From assembly GCA_963819115.1 (NCBI GenBank), contig CAWFUR010000011.1:868001-932000 (forward strand): 64,000 nt of DNA, in the 5' to 3' direction. How positions within the stretch are numbered: position 1 is the first letter of the stretch; the number at the start of each line of letters is the position of its first letter. Made by a program: the position numbers and the translations under genes. Below are positions 43,296-51,454 of this stretch, piece after piece. This DNA comes from JACVRW01 sp963819115 (GTDB taxonomy: Bacteria; Actinomycetota; Thermoleophilia; Solirubrobacterales; Thermoleophilaceae). The notes beneath the pieces were generated by a model that worked only from the letters and a program-made list of their open reading frames with translations, was not told the DNA's origin and did not search any database.

Positions 43296-44318
43296 GTGAA
43301 GGCGCGTCGTGCCCCCAGGCACCGGCTCATCTGCGCGGGAGTCGCGCTCGTGTTGCTGGCCGCCGCCGGTACCTCCTTCGGGAGCACCGCGGGCACGGCC
43401 GCGCGGGGCGGGGGCAATCCACTCGCGGGGTGGCGGCTGTACGTGAACCCGGACTATCCCGCCGGTGGCCAGGCGCAGGCCTGGCGGGCGGAGGGACGTT
43501 CGGCCGATGCCGCCGCGATGGCCGCCCTGGCGCGCCGGTCCACCGGCGTCTGGCTGCCCACCGACGACGGCGCCGAGGCCCGCGCCCGCACCGTCACCCA
43601 GCTCGCGGCGCGGGCGCATCAGGTGCCGGTGCTGGTGGTCTACTTCGTCCCGAACCGGGGCTGCGGTGGCTTCTCCGCCGGAGGCGCGCGCAGCGCGGCC
43701 GGGTATCGCGCATATGTCCGCGCCGTCGCGAAGGGGATCGGCCGCAGGCGAGCCGTGGTGGTGGTGGAGCCCGATGCGCTCGCCCAGACCTTCTCGAGCT
43801 GCGTGACGCCCGCTCACCGGAGCGGGCGCTTCCATCTGCTGCGCTTCGCGGTCCGGACGCTCGCCGCGACCCCCCGGGCGCGCGTGTACCTCGACGCGGG
43901 GAACGCCGGCTGGATAAGCCCCGTCTCCCGGCTGGTGCGCCCGCTGCGCGCTTCGGGGATCGCGAAGGCCGACGGCTTCTCCCTCAACGTCAGCAACTTC
44001 TACGGCACCAACAGAACGGTGCGGTACGGGCGCGCGCTGTCCTCCCGGCTCCGGGGCAAGCACTTCGTGATCGACACGGGCCGGAACGGCAACGGGCCGG
44101 CCCCGACGGCCCCCGCCATTCCGGAATGGTGCAACCCACCCGGCCGGGCCCTCGGGCACGACCCCACCACCCACACCCGGCGGGCGCGCGTGGACGCCTA
44201 CCTCTGGGTCAAGGAGCCCGGCATGAGCGACGGCGCCTGCCGCCCCGGGGCACCGGTGGCGGGCGTGTGGTGGCCGGAGTACGCGCTGGACCTGGTGAGG
44301 AACTCGGGCGGCGGCTAG
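43296..44318 (+). CDS. Secreted glycoside hydrolase family 6 (cellulase-like)
   Basis: 340 residues from the GTG at 43296, chosen because MKARRAPRHRLICAGVALVL is a regular signal peptide and the -10 lies 8 nt upstream; GTGs at 43284 and 43290 are alternatives. GH6 blocks: VVVVEPDALA with catalytic Asp, YLDAGNAGWIS, DGFSLNVSNFY, FVIDTGRNGNGP, EWCNPPGRALG and DAYLWVKEPGMSDG. The enzyme cuts beta-1,4-glucan outside the cell, by inversion. No cellulose-binding module is attached. The GH3 glucosidase at 19-21 kb could complete cellobiose use. Confidence 0.9.
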   Translation: MKARRAPRHRLICAGVALVLLAAAGTSFGSTAGTAARGGGNPLAGWRLYVNPDYPAGGQAQAWRAEGRSADAAAMAALARRSTGVWLPTDDGAEARARTVTQLAARAHQVPVLVVYFVPNRGCGGFSAGGARSAAGYRAYVRAVAKGIGRRRAVVVVEPDALAQTFSSCVTPAHRSGRFHLLRFAVRTLAATPRARVYLDAGNAGWISPVSRLVRPLRASGIAKADGFSLNVSNFYGTNRTVRYGRALSSRLRGKHFVIDTGRNGNGPAPTAPAIPEWCNPPGRALGHDPTTHTRRARVDAYLWVKEPGMSDGACRPGAPVAGVWWPEYALDLVRNSGGG

Positions 44319-44953
44319 CGGCCGGCCGGGGTGATGGCCAGCACGCCCAGGCCCAGGCGGCTGTCCGGATCGAGGATAGTGGCCGCCGCCTGTCGCCGGT
44401 TGCGCACGCCGATCTTCGCGTAGGCCGAGGAGAGGTGGCTCTTCACGGTGCTCTCGGCCAGGTGCAGCTTGGCCGCGATCTCCGCGTTCGCGAGCCCGAG
44501 CACCACCAGGCCGAGCACCTGCTTCTCGCGCGCGGACAGCGCGGGCGGCGGGGCCGCGAACAGGTCGGGTGGCACCACCACCTGGCCGAGGGCCACGGTG
44601 CGCACGGCCGGAGCCAGGGCACGGCGGGCGTGGATCTCGAGCACGCATCCGCGCAACCCCTCCTGGAGCGCCGCGCGGAGAGTCGCGGGGTCGACCGCGG
44701 GCACCACGGCGATCACCCGCCGGTCGGGGTCGAGCATCGAGGTCCGGAGCGACCGGAGATCCGCCCGGCCGGCGAGGCCGGCGGCGCGGACGAGCACGTC
44801 GGCGGGCTCACCCCTGCGCTCGTCCACAGGCACGAGACCGTCCTCGTGGAGCACGCGCCGCAGCACGTTCCGGCGCCGCAGGTCCGAGCACGCCAATGCC
44901 ACCCGTATCGGAGCGGTGGCGGTCTCGGGCGGCGCGTGTGCCGCGCTGCTCAC
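44315..44953 (-). CDS. LuxR-family regulator at the lasso-type cluster
   Basis: 212 residues. The C-terminal LuxR helix-turn-helix is clear (LSAREKQVLGLVVLGLANAE, then LHLAESTVKSHLSSAYAKIG). The N-terminal part resembles a receiver fold but lacks a convincing phospho-acceptor Asp. GTG start overlaps the B2 stop by 4 bp (GTGA), so it is the last gene of the lasso-type operon. Its stop overlaps the GH6 stop by 4 bp. Confidence 0.8.
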   Translation of the reverse strand: MSSAAHAPPETATAPIRVALACSDLRRRNVLRRVLHEDGLVPVDERRGEPADVLVRAAGLAGRADLRSLRTSMLDPDRRVIAVVPAVDPATLRAALQEGLRGCVLEIHARRALAPAVRTVALGQVVVPPDLFAAPPPALSAREKQVLGLVVLGLANAEIAAKLHLAESTVKSHLSSAYAKIGVRNRRQAAATILDPDSRLGLGVLAITPAGR

Positions 44954-45375
44954 AGCTCCACCAGCCGCCGGTAGCCCGGGCCGCCGCTCCGGAGCAGGGG
45001 GCGCCCGTGATGCTCGACCCACCCGTGCGCGGCGAACTCCGGCTCCCGGCATACGGCCACCACGAGCCGGGCGTCGATGCCGCGCCGCTCCAGCAGGCGG
45101 CTCAGCACCAGCGAGGACACGAGGCAGCGGCTGTCCGTGGGCAGCAGCGCCAGCGTGCGCGTGACCGCTCGGCCGAGGCGCGCCGCCTCGCGGGTCGCCT
45201 CCGGCTCGGCCGGCGCGAGCGGCGGCCGGCGCCGAGTGCTCCGGGACGCTGCCACCAGGTCGGGAAGGCGCCGCCGGTGAAGGCGAACGCGAGCGGGACC
45301 GTAGGCGGCGAGGATCTCGGCCACCAGCAGGACGTCGCGCGCGAGCGCCGCGGGGTCGCGGCGACGCGGGGTCAA
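44950..45375 (-). CDS. Lasso peptide B2 leader peptidase-like
   Basis: 141 residues, normal for stand-alone B2 proteins. Transglutaminase-like cysteine-protease signature: SRCLVSSLVLSRLLERRG (C84) and FAAHGWVEHHG (H117). The third acidic residue is not evident. B2 removes the leader of a lasso precursor after B1 delivers it. TTG start overlaps the B1 stop by 4 bp (TTGA). Confidence 0.82.
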   Translation of the reverse strand: MTPRRRDPAALARDVLLVAEILAAYGPARVRLHRRRLPDLVAASRSTRRRPPLAPAEPEATREAARLGRAVTRTLALLPTDSRCLVSSLVLSRLLERRGIDARLVVAVCREPEFAAHGWVEHHGRPLLRSGGPGYRRLVEL

Positions 45376-45590
45376 CGCGCCTGCGCTCCCGGGGCGGGGC
45401 GCTCCACCTCGATCAGGCCGCGCTCCTCGAGCGCGCGGAGCATCCGGCCCGCGGTCGGGTTGAGGCCGTGGTAGCGGCCCGTCTGCAGGTTGAGAAGCAC
45501 CACCTCGGCGGGGAACTCGCGGTACACCACGTGAGCGGGCATCCGGGCGGTGGCGGCCAGCACGGCGGGTGTGGAGGGGGCGGCGCGCAT
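45372..45590 (-). CDS. Shortened PqqD-like lasso B1 (RiPP recognition element)
   Basis: 72 residues. The beta-strand half of a B1/PqqD domain is clear (VVYREFPAEVVLLNLQTGRY, then HGLNPTAGRMLRAL), but it jumps straight to EERGLIEVE, the normal C-terminal end. About 35 residues holding two helices of the winged-helix fold appear to be deleted in frame. The leader-binding groove is formed by the lost helix and strand 3, so function is doubtful. GGAG lies 5 nt before the ATG, and the ATG overlaps the stop of the permease relic (TGATG). Confidence 0.72.
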   Translation of the reverse strand: MRAAPSTPAVLAATARMPAHVVYREFPAEVVLLNLQTGRYHGLNPTAGRMLRALEERGLIEVERPAPGAQAR

Positions 45591-45721
45591 CAGTACTCCG
45601 CGATCGTTCCGCTTCGCTGGGTGTGACGGATGGCCAGGCGGAGAGCCAGCACGGCCAGGGGGGCGAGCACCACCACGAACGCGCCGAGCCTGGCCAGAGC
45701 AGCTCCCACGCTGCCGTTCAT
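45590..45721 (-). pseudogene. C-terminal fragment of an ABC-2-type permease
   Basis: 43 residues from an internal ATG; the frame is open a little further upstream to about 45754, where it meets IS481 sequence. It consists of one hydrophobic helix (LARLGAFVVVLAPLAVLALR) and the tail RHTQRSGTIAEY, typical ends of ABC-2 permeases. TGATG coupling to B1 shows that a transporter gene once headed this part of the operon and was cut away at the IS481 relic. Confidence 0.65.
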
Positions 45722-45754
45722 CGGCGTGTCGAGAAGCAGGTGGCGCAGCCGCGA

Positions 45755-45890
45755 TCAGCGCCCTGCTGTTCGGACAGGTCCTGGCATTACCGTGCAGCTT
45801 CATCCGGCGTCTCCTTGGGACTGGGGATTCGACACCGCCAGCCTCCAAGGAGGCCCGGATGAAACAACCTAGTTAGGAGCTACACCTAGT
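45755..45890 (-). mobile_element. IS481-family relic 2 (terminal ~135 bp)
   Basis: It matches the end of relic 1: CATCCGG near the transposase start, TCCTTGG, the palindrome GCCTCCAAGGAGGC (45841-45854), CCCGGATGAA and TAGGAGCTACACCTAG. The transposase start is recognisable (MKLHGNA, compare MRLHANA in relic 1) but only ~20 codons remain. The outer end lies on CCTAGT (45885-45890), whose CTAG is the stop of the lasso-cyclase gene. Same orientation as relic 1. Confidence 0.72.
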
Positions 45891-47712
45891 CCGCCATCTC
45901 CGCCAGCCGCCCCGGAAGCGCGGGGTCGGCCTGGTGGCGCAGGAACAGCTCGGCGGTCACGAGCCGCCAGAGCAGCAGCGCCCAGCGCCGGCGGCCTCCG
46001 AGGTCCGCCGCCGCGGCCGGATCCAGCAGGCGGGCCACTCCGGCGGGATCCGTGTAACGGCGGATCTCGGCGTCCGGGGCGGTGAGGAGACGGCGGATGC
46101 GGGCGGCCTCCGGGCCGATGAGGCTCTGCTGGAACACGGCGTCGAAGGTGCTCTTCGAGGGACGCAGCCGGACGCGGTCGGGCAACATCCCGGCCACGGC
46201 GGCGCGAAGCACGGGCCGGCTGAGGTGCGGGTCGAAGGCAAGCTCGGGGTCGAGGCTCAGCACGAGGTCCACCAGGTCCGCGTCGAGCAGCGGGTGGCGC
46301 GGCTCGATGCCCGTCATGCGCGAGCGGAGCCGGACGTGCTCGCGCGCTGGCGCGGGGCCGTCGGCGCCGGTCAGCGACTCGATCAGCCCCAGCCACCAGC
46401 GCGGCCCGTCGCCGCGCACCCATCGCCACTCGTCCGCCGCCACGCGGTGAACGTCGGTGGTGCGGGGGAGGAGGTAGGGCGGGGTGCGGGCCTCGATCCA
46501 GGGGCCCCGCAGGTTCACCTCGTGCAGGCCGTGGGGAAGGGCGCCGAGCACCCCGTAGTCGCGCATCACCCGGGCCAGGATGCGGCGCGACGGCCGCTCG
46601 CCGGCGCCGGGGAACCGGCGGGCCAGCGCCCACGCGGCGAGCGGGCGCCGGTCGCGCACGCGGTCGGCCAGCAGCCAGCGGGCCACGCCGAAGAGCTCGT
46701 CGCCGCCCTCGCCGTCCAGCATCACGGTGGTGCCCTCCGCGGCCGCCCCGCGCAGGAGGGGCAGCCAGAACGAGAGGTTGGGGGAGAGCGCCGGGAGCTC
46801 CCACGCGGCCAGGTACTCGAGCGCGGCGTCGAGCAGCGGACCGGTGCGGCCCTCCACCCTCGCCGAGCGCAGCCCGAGCGCCGGCACCATCTCGTCGATC
46901 AGGGCGCTCTCGTCGACCTGCGGATGGTCCGGGAACACGGCCGAGTAGGCCCGCGCGCCGGGCCGCGCCCCGCCCTCCGCCAGCACGGCGGCCACCGCGC
47001 CCGAGTCGATGCCGCCGCTGAGCAGCACGCCCGACTCTCCGCCGCCGCCGGCCGCTCGGCCCACGGCCGTCCGTAGGCGCTCGCGGACGGCCGCCCCCGC
47101 GTCCTCGAGCGAGCGCACGGCGGGCTCCTCGAATCGCGGGCGCCACCAGCGCGTGGCACTGGCGCCCGTGCCGGCGCTCGTGACCGCGTGACCGCCCGGC
47201 AGCCGGAGCACGCCCGCGTACACGGTGCGGGCTCCCGGCGGCCCGCCGCCGGACAGCCAGTGGGCCATCGCGGCGTCGTCGGGCCCGGGCCGTACGGGAA
47301 GCGCGTCCACCACCTCGCGCGCCTCGGAGCCCATGATCACCCCGGATCCGGAGTGGGTGTGATGGATGGTGCGCGAGCCCAGGCGATCGCAGGCGGCCAG
47401 GGCCAGCCGGCGCTCGCGGTCCCAAACGAACAGCGCCCACTCCCCGCGCAGGCGGTCGAGCATCCCCGGCCCTAGACGCGCCCAGCCGGCCGCCAGCACG
47501 GCCTCGGCGCCGGTGCCCGGCCGCTCGCCCACCTCCGCGGCGAGCGCGGGAACGTCGTCCACCACGCCGTCGAGCAGGCAGAGCACCGAGCCCGCGGCGG
47601 CGGGCGGCGGCCCGTCGTGGAAGAGCAGCAGCGGGCCGTCCTCCACCACCGATGGGGCCAGCGGAGGCTCCCCCGGGCGAACGCCGACGAAGGCCACGAA
47701 GCGGCGGTTCAC
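45886..47712 (-). CDS. Lasso peptide cyclase (asparagine-synthetase-like, C protein)
   Basis: 608 residues. The N-terminal half is the Ntn-type domain but residue 2 is Asn, not Cys, so it cannot release ammonia from glutamine. The C-terminal ATP-pyrophosphatase domain has GVLLSGGIDSGAVAAVL (P-loop) and MLDGEGGDELFG. This combination is that of lasso cyclases, which adenylate an Asp or Glu side chain and close it on the N-terminal amine. GTG start overlaps the stop of the kinase-like pseudogene by 4 bp. The gene looks intact. Confidence 0.85.
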   Translation of the reverse strand: MNRRFVAFVGVRPGEPPLAPSVVEDGPLLLFHDGPPPAAAGSVLCLLDGVVDDVPALAAEVGERPGTGAEAVLAAGWARLGPGMLDRLRGEWALFVWDRERRLALAACDRLGSRTIHHTHSGSGVIMGSEAREVVDALPVRPGPDDAAMAHWLSGGGPPGARTVYAGVLRLPGGHAVTSAGTGASATRWWRPRFEEPAVRSLEDAGAAVRERLRTAVGRAAGGGGESGVLLSGGIDSGAVAAVLAEGGARPGARAYSAVFPDHPQVDESALIDEMVPALGLRSARVEGRTGPLLDAALEYLAAWELPALSPNLSFWLPLLRGAAAEGTTVMLDGEGGDELFGVARWLLADRVRDRRPLAAWALARRFPGAGERPSRRILARVMRDYGVLGALPHGLHEVNLRGPWIEARTPPYLLPRTTDVHRVAADEWRWVRGDGPRWWLGLIESLTGADGPAPAREHVRLRSRMTGIEPRHPLLDADLVDLVLSLDPELAFDPHLSRPVLRAAVAGMLPDRVRLRPSKSTFDAVFQQSLIGPEAARIRRLLTAPDAEIRRYTDPAGVARLLDPAAAADLGGRRRWALLLWRLVTAELFLRHQADPALPGRLAEMAD

Positions 47713-48649
47713 GCGCGCGTCTCCCGCACGTGTTCCTCCACGGCGGCCGCGGTCTCGTTCGGACCCACGCCGGCGGGGATGGTGAGGCTGTGGAGTCCCG
47801 CTCCGGCCGCCACCAGCGACCCGAGCTCGAGCTGGCGTGTGAGCCGCTCCTCGGTGCGAACGATGAGGTTGAACGTCGCCCCGAGCACCAGGCCGGGATC
47901 GGTGGCGTCCGCGATCGCCGGGGCGTGGCCGGGCGCCGTCCCGCGCTCCACGAAGTAGAGGCGGTCGAGTGGGAGCGGTTCCTCGCGGCGGGCCAGCACG
48001 ACCCTCACCCCGTCGTCGTCGCGGCCGAGCACCTTGAGCCCCGACGCCCCCAGGCGCCGCGCCTCCTCGTGGCGGACGTTGGAGAGGCCGGGCCCGGGGT
48101 GGGCCATCACCGCGCCGCCCGCTTCGGCGTCGAGGGCGAGCACGTCGTCGCAGACGAACGCGCGCCGCGGAGCACGAGGGCGATGGCGATCGACGTCTTG
48201 CCGGCGCCCGATCGGGCCACGAAGCCCACGGCGCGGCCGTCGATCTCCACCGCGCTCGCGTGCAGCGCCTCGTGTCCCGCCAGCACGGCGGCGAGGGGGA
48301 GGACGTTGCCCACGAGCACCCGCTGCCAGCGCCAGTCGGGCACCCCGGGGGGCGGGGCGCAGTCGACGAGGGCCCGCGCGGGGGCGAGGCGATAGAACCC
48401 GTGGTCCTCGGCCCAGACGCGGTACTCGCCCCCGGCCCGGTCCACGGTCATCGCGAGGCGGCCTCCGGTACGCCGCCCGCGCACGAGCGCCTCCGCGCCC
48501 CTCTCGTCCCAGCCTGCGTCGAGGTCCTCCGGCGACACGTGGCGAAGCCGGACCCGTGGACGGCCGCTCGGGGACGGCCACAGGCCCGGCACCTCGAACT
48601 CGAGGTCGAGGCCCAGCCCGAACGCGTGGCTCTCGACCGGCGCCGTCAT
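47709..48649 (-). pseudogene. HPr-kinase-like lasso tailoring gene with a frameshift
   Basis: N-terminal half from ATG 48649 contains HASAVEIDGRAVGFVARSGAGKTS, a Walker A of the HPr-kinase type, and runs to ALVLRGA. The second half (FVCDDVLALDAEAG, then ATFNLIVRTEERL) is in another frame and continues to a stop at 47709. Adding one base in the CGCGCG run at about 48159-48166 restores LRGARFVCDDVLAL, the family consensus. In paeninodin-type clusters such a kinase phosphorylates the precursor, and the gene order kinase, C, B1, B2 is the same here. The shift is a mutation or a sequencing error. Confidence 0.78.
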
Positions 48650-48720
48650 CCCCGGGATTGTGGTCGCGTCTCCGGCGCCCCTCGCCGCTCGCCGCGGCCG
48701 GGGCTGCGATCCTGGCCCCG

Positions 48721-49683
48721 ATGAGCACGCGCGCATGGGTGGCGTTCGCCTCGGTCTCGGTCCTCTGGGGAATCCCCTACCTGTTCATCAAGATCGCTGT
48801 GGACGACGGGGTGCCGCCGGTGTTCCTCGCCTGGGTGCGCGTGCTCATGGCGGCGGTGGTGCTGCTGGGCCTGGCCTGGCGGGCCGGACTGCTGCCCACG
48901 GTCCGTGGCCGCATGCGGCTGGTGGCGATATACGCCGTGGTGGAGATCTGCATCCCGTTCCCGCTGATCGCAGCCGGGGAGCAGCACGTGTCCTCGTCGC
49001 TGGCGGCGATCCTGATCGCCGCGGTGCCGCTGCTGGTGGCGCTGATGGCGCTGCGATTCGACCAGGGCGAGCGGGCGCACGGGCGGAGGCTCGTCGGGCT
49101 GGTGGTGGGCTTCGCGGGAGTGGTGGCGCTGGTGGGCCTCGACGTGGCCGGCAACGCGGGCGAGCTGCTGGGGGCGGGGGCGATCCTGCTCGCGGCCACG
49201 GGCTACGCCGCGGGGCCGATGCTCCTGAAGCGCCACCTGGCCGACATCGAGCCCGTGCCGATGATGGGAGCGGCCACCGGCATGGCGGCGCTGATCCTGA
49301 CCCCGGCCGCGCTGCTGGCGCCGCCGGAGTCCACGCCCCCGACGGAGGCGATCGGGGCTCTGCTCGTGCTGGGCCTGCTCTGCACCGCCACCGCCTTCGT
49401 GCTCTTCGGCGCGCTGGTCACCGAGGTCGGCCCCGGCCGGGCCACGGTGATCACCTACGTGGCCCCGGTCGTGGCGGTGGCCCTGGGCGTGGCGGTGCTG
49501 GGCGAGCGCCCGGGCGCCGGCGCCGTGGCGGGACTGCTGCTGATCATCGCCGGCTCCTGGCTCTCCACGGACGGCCGGGTGCCGCCGGGCCTGGCCGCGG
49601 TGGTGGCCCGTATGGGACGACGGCGCCGGGGACCCGGCGCGGCGCCCGCGCGGCGGACGTCCATGGAGTCGGGCGCCGCCTGA
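48721..49683 (+). CDS. EamA/DMT-family transporter
   Basis: 320 residues, ten hydrophobic helices in two EamA repeats (SVSVLWGIPYLFIKIAVDDG; ATAFVLFGALVTEVGPGRAT; AVLGERPGAGAVAGLLLI). It exports or imports an unknown small metabolite. The Arg-rich C-terminal tail is cytoplasmic. It is divergent from the lasso-type operon with ~70 bp between starts. A long hairpin follows its stop. A role in peptide export is not supported: this family moves small metabolites. Confidence 0.86.
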   Translation: MSTRAWVAFASVSVLWGIPYLFIKIAVDDGVPPVFLAWVRVLMAAVVLLGLAWRAGLLPTVRGRMRLVAIYAVVEICIPFPLIAAGEQHVSSSLAAILIAAVPLLVALMALRFDQGERAHGRRLVGLVVGFAGVVALVGLDVAGNAGELLGAGAILLAATGYAAGPMLLKRHLADIEPVPMMGAATGMAALILTPAALLAPPESTPPTEAIGALLVLGLLCTATAFVLFGALVTEVGPGRATVITYVAPVVAVALGVAVLGERPGAGAVAGLLLIIAGSWLSTDGRVPPGLAAVVARMGRRRRGPGAAPARRTSMESGAA

Positions 49684-49688
49684 GCCTG

Positions 49689-49739
49689 GGGGGTTTGTCG
49701 AGTTAGGGCTTCTATGCGCCCCTAAATCGTCAAACCCCC
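49689..49739. terminator. Long nested hairpin behind the DMT transporter gene
   Basis: GGGGGTTTG-T-CGA-G-TTAGGG (49689-49708) pairs with CCCTAA-A-TCG-T-CAAACCCCC (49720-49739), leaving two single mismatches and an 11-nt loop (49709-49719). 18 of 20 positions pair. It is unusually A/T-rich inside for this genome. Termination is the simplest role, but the length and lack of T-tract leave a small RNA or processing site open. Confidence 0.55.
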
Positions 49740-49797
49740 TCGCTCAAACGGTGGGACGCGCCCCTTGCGCGCCGCCTGGCGGAGGCTCGTGAGGCCC

Positions 49798-49827
49798 TTC
49801 ACCTCGGGTCCGCCGAGCCCATAGGAT
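49798..49827 (+). promoter_or_regulatory. Promoter of the GMC/BVMO/hydrolase operon
   Basis: TTCACC (49798-49803), 18-nt spacer, TAGGAT (49822-49827). GTG start at 49835 follows after 7 nt, giving a leaderless transcript. Confidence 0.45.
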
Positions 49828-49834
49828 CCGCGCC

Positions 49835-51454
49835 GTGTCCACCGCTGACTACGTGATCGTGGGTGCGGGTTCCGCCGGGTGCGTGCTGGCCAACCGGCTC
49901 ACCGAGGACCCCGGCGTGCGGGTGCTTCTGCTGGAGGCCGGTGGCAGGGACCGGAGCCCCAACATCAAGATCCCGGTCGCGTTCTCGAAGCAGTTCCACA
50001 CGAAGCTCGACTGGGACTTCGCCACCGAGCCCGAGCCGTACTGCGACAACCGCTCGCTCTACATACCGCGCGGCCGCTCACTGGGCGGATCGAGCTCGAT
50101 GAACGCGATGCTCTACGTCCGCGGGCGCCCGCTCGACTACGACATCTGGGAGGCCCGCGGCGCCTCGGGCTGGGGTTGGGGCGGGGTGCTGCCCTACTTC
50201 CTCAAGGCGGAGAACAACGAGCGCGGGGCCTCCGAGTTCCACGCCACGGGCGGCCCCCTGAACGTGGCCGACCAGCGCTCACCGCGCAGGATGAACTCCA
50301 AGTTCCTGGCCGCCGCCGAGGCCGCCGGGATTCCGCGGATCGACGACTACAACGGGCCGGAGCAGGATGGCGTGTCCATGTTCCAGGTGCTCCAGCGCGG
50401 CGGGCGGCGCTGGAGCGCGGCCGATGGCTACCTGCGCCCGGCGATGGGACGGGACAACCTCCAGGTGATGACCGGCGCTCAGGCTCTCGGCCTCGAGATG
50501 GAGGCGGGGCGGGTCACCGGTGTCCGCTATGCCCGCCGCGGCCGCGGGACGAGCGTGGCCACGGCCGAGCGCGAGGTGATCCTCGCCGCCGGGGCGATCG
50601 GGTCGCCGCAGCTCCTGATGCTTTCCGGCATCGGCCCGGCCGGACACCTCAGCGAGATCGGAGTGCCGGTCCGGCACGAGCTGGCGGGCGTGGGGGAGAA
50701 CCTCCAGGACCACCCCTTCATCACCTGCCTCTTCGAGCTGGGCGACGAGGACACGCTCTACGGTGCGGACAAGCCCAAGCCGATGGCCGAGTGGGTCCTG
50801 CGCCGCAGCGGTCCGCTCACCTCGACCGCGGCCGAGGTGGTGGCCTTCGTGCGCACCCGGGCCGGGCTGGCGGCGGCCGACATCCAGTTCCACATCGGCG
50901 CGCTGTTCTACGAGGACCACGGGGCCGCCACGTTCGAGGGCCACTGCGCCACCATCGCGCCCGTGCTCGTGTCCCCCCGGAGCCGCGGGCGGGTCTGGCT
51001 GCGCTCCGCCGAGCCGCGGGACAAGCCGCGCATCCTCACCAACAGCCTGGCCGAGCGCGACGACGTGGACTCGCTCGTGGCGGGCATGCGCCTGGCCCGC
51101 GAGATCGCCGGCCAGGAGCCGCTGGCCTCCACCGTCAGGCATGAGCTCCAGCCGGGTGCCGACGCCGCGAGCGACGAGGACCTGGAGGCGGCACTGCGGC
51201 GCCGGGTCGAGCTGATCTACCACCCCGTGGGCACCTGCGCGATGGGGGACGGCGAGACCGCGGTGGTGGACCCGGAGCTGAGGGTGCGCGGCCTCGAGGG
51301 CCTGCGCGTTGTGGACGCCTCGGTGATGCCGCTGATCACCGGCGGCAACACCCACGCGCCGACCGTGATGATCGCCGAGCGCGCGGCCGACCTGATCCGT
51401 GGCCGTCCTGTGCTCGGCGGCGCGGCGGCGCCGCTCGCGGGGGCCGGCGCGTGA
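49835..51454 (+). CDS. GMC-family FAD alcohol oxidoreductase
   Basis: 539 residues with GTG start. FAD motif VGAGSAGCVLANRLTED (9-25), RGRSLGGSSSMNAMLYVRG, the second GMC signature GAIGSPQLLMLSGIGP, and the active-site His in YHPVGTCAMG and NTHAPTVM. It should oxidise an alcohol to an aldehyde or ketone. First gene of a tightly coupled operon: the BVMO gene overlaps by 4 bp (GTGA), which suggests that its product is the ketone for the next enzyme. Confidence 0.92.
   Translation: MSTADYVIVGAGSAGCVLANRLTEDPGVRVLLLEAGGRDRSPNIKIPVAFSKQFHTKLDWDFATEPEPYCDNRSLYIPRGRSLGGSSSMNAMLYVRGRPLDYDIWEARGASGWGWGGVLPYFLKAENNERGASEFHATGGPLNVADQRSPRRMNSKFLAAAEAAGIPRIDDYNGPEQDGVSMFQVLQRGGRRWSAADGYLRPAMGRDNLQVMTGAQALGLEMEAGRVTGVRYARRGRGTSVATAEREVILAAGAIGSPQLLMLSGIGPAGHLSEIGVPVRHELAGVGENLQDHPFITCLFELGDEDTLYGADKPKPMAEWVLRRSGPLTSTAAEVVAFVRTRAGLAAADIQFHIGALFYEDHGAATFEGHCATIAPVLVSPRSRGRVWLRSAEPRDKPRILTNSLAERDDVDSLVAGMRLAREIAGQEPLASTVRHELQPGADAASDEDLEAALRRRVELIYHPVGTCAMGDGETAVVDPELRVRGLEGLRVVDASVMPLITGGNTHAPTVMIAERAADLIRGRPVLGGAAAPLAGAGA

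Noticed and set aside
45591..45848. N-terminal extension of B1 upstream of 45590
   Set aside because: It would read the permease remnant and IS481 sequence in another frame; the ATG at 45590 has a ribosome site and TGATG coupling.
48650..48720. Lasso precursor upstream of the kinase-like gene
   Set aside because: The 70-bp gap to the divergent transporter holds no start with a ribosome site and no leader-like sequence; the longer frame is only an extension of the kinase frame.
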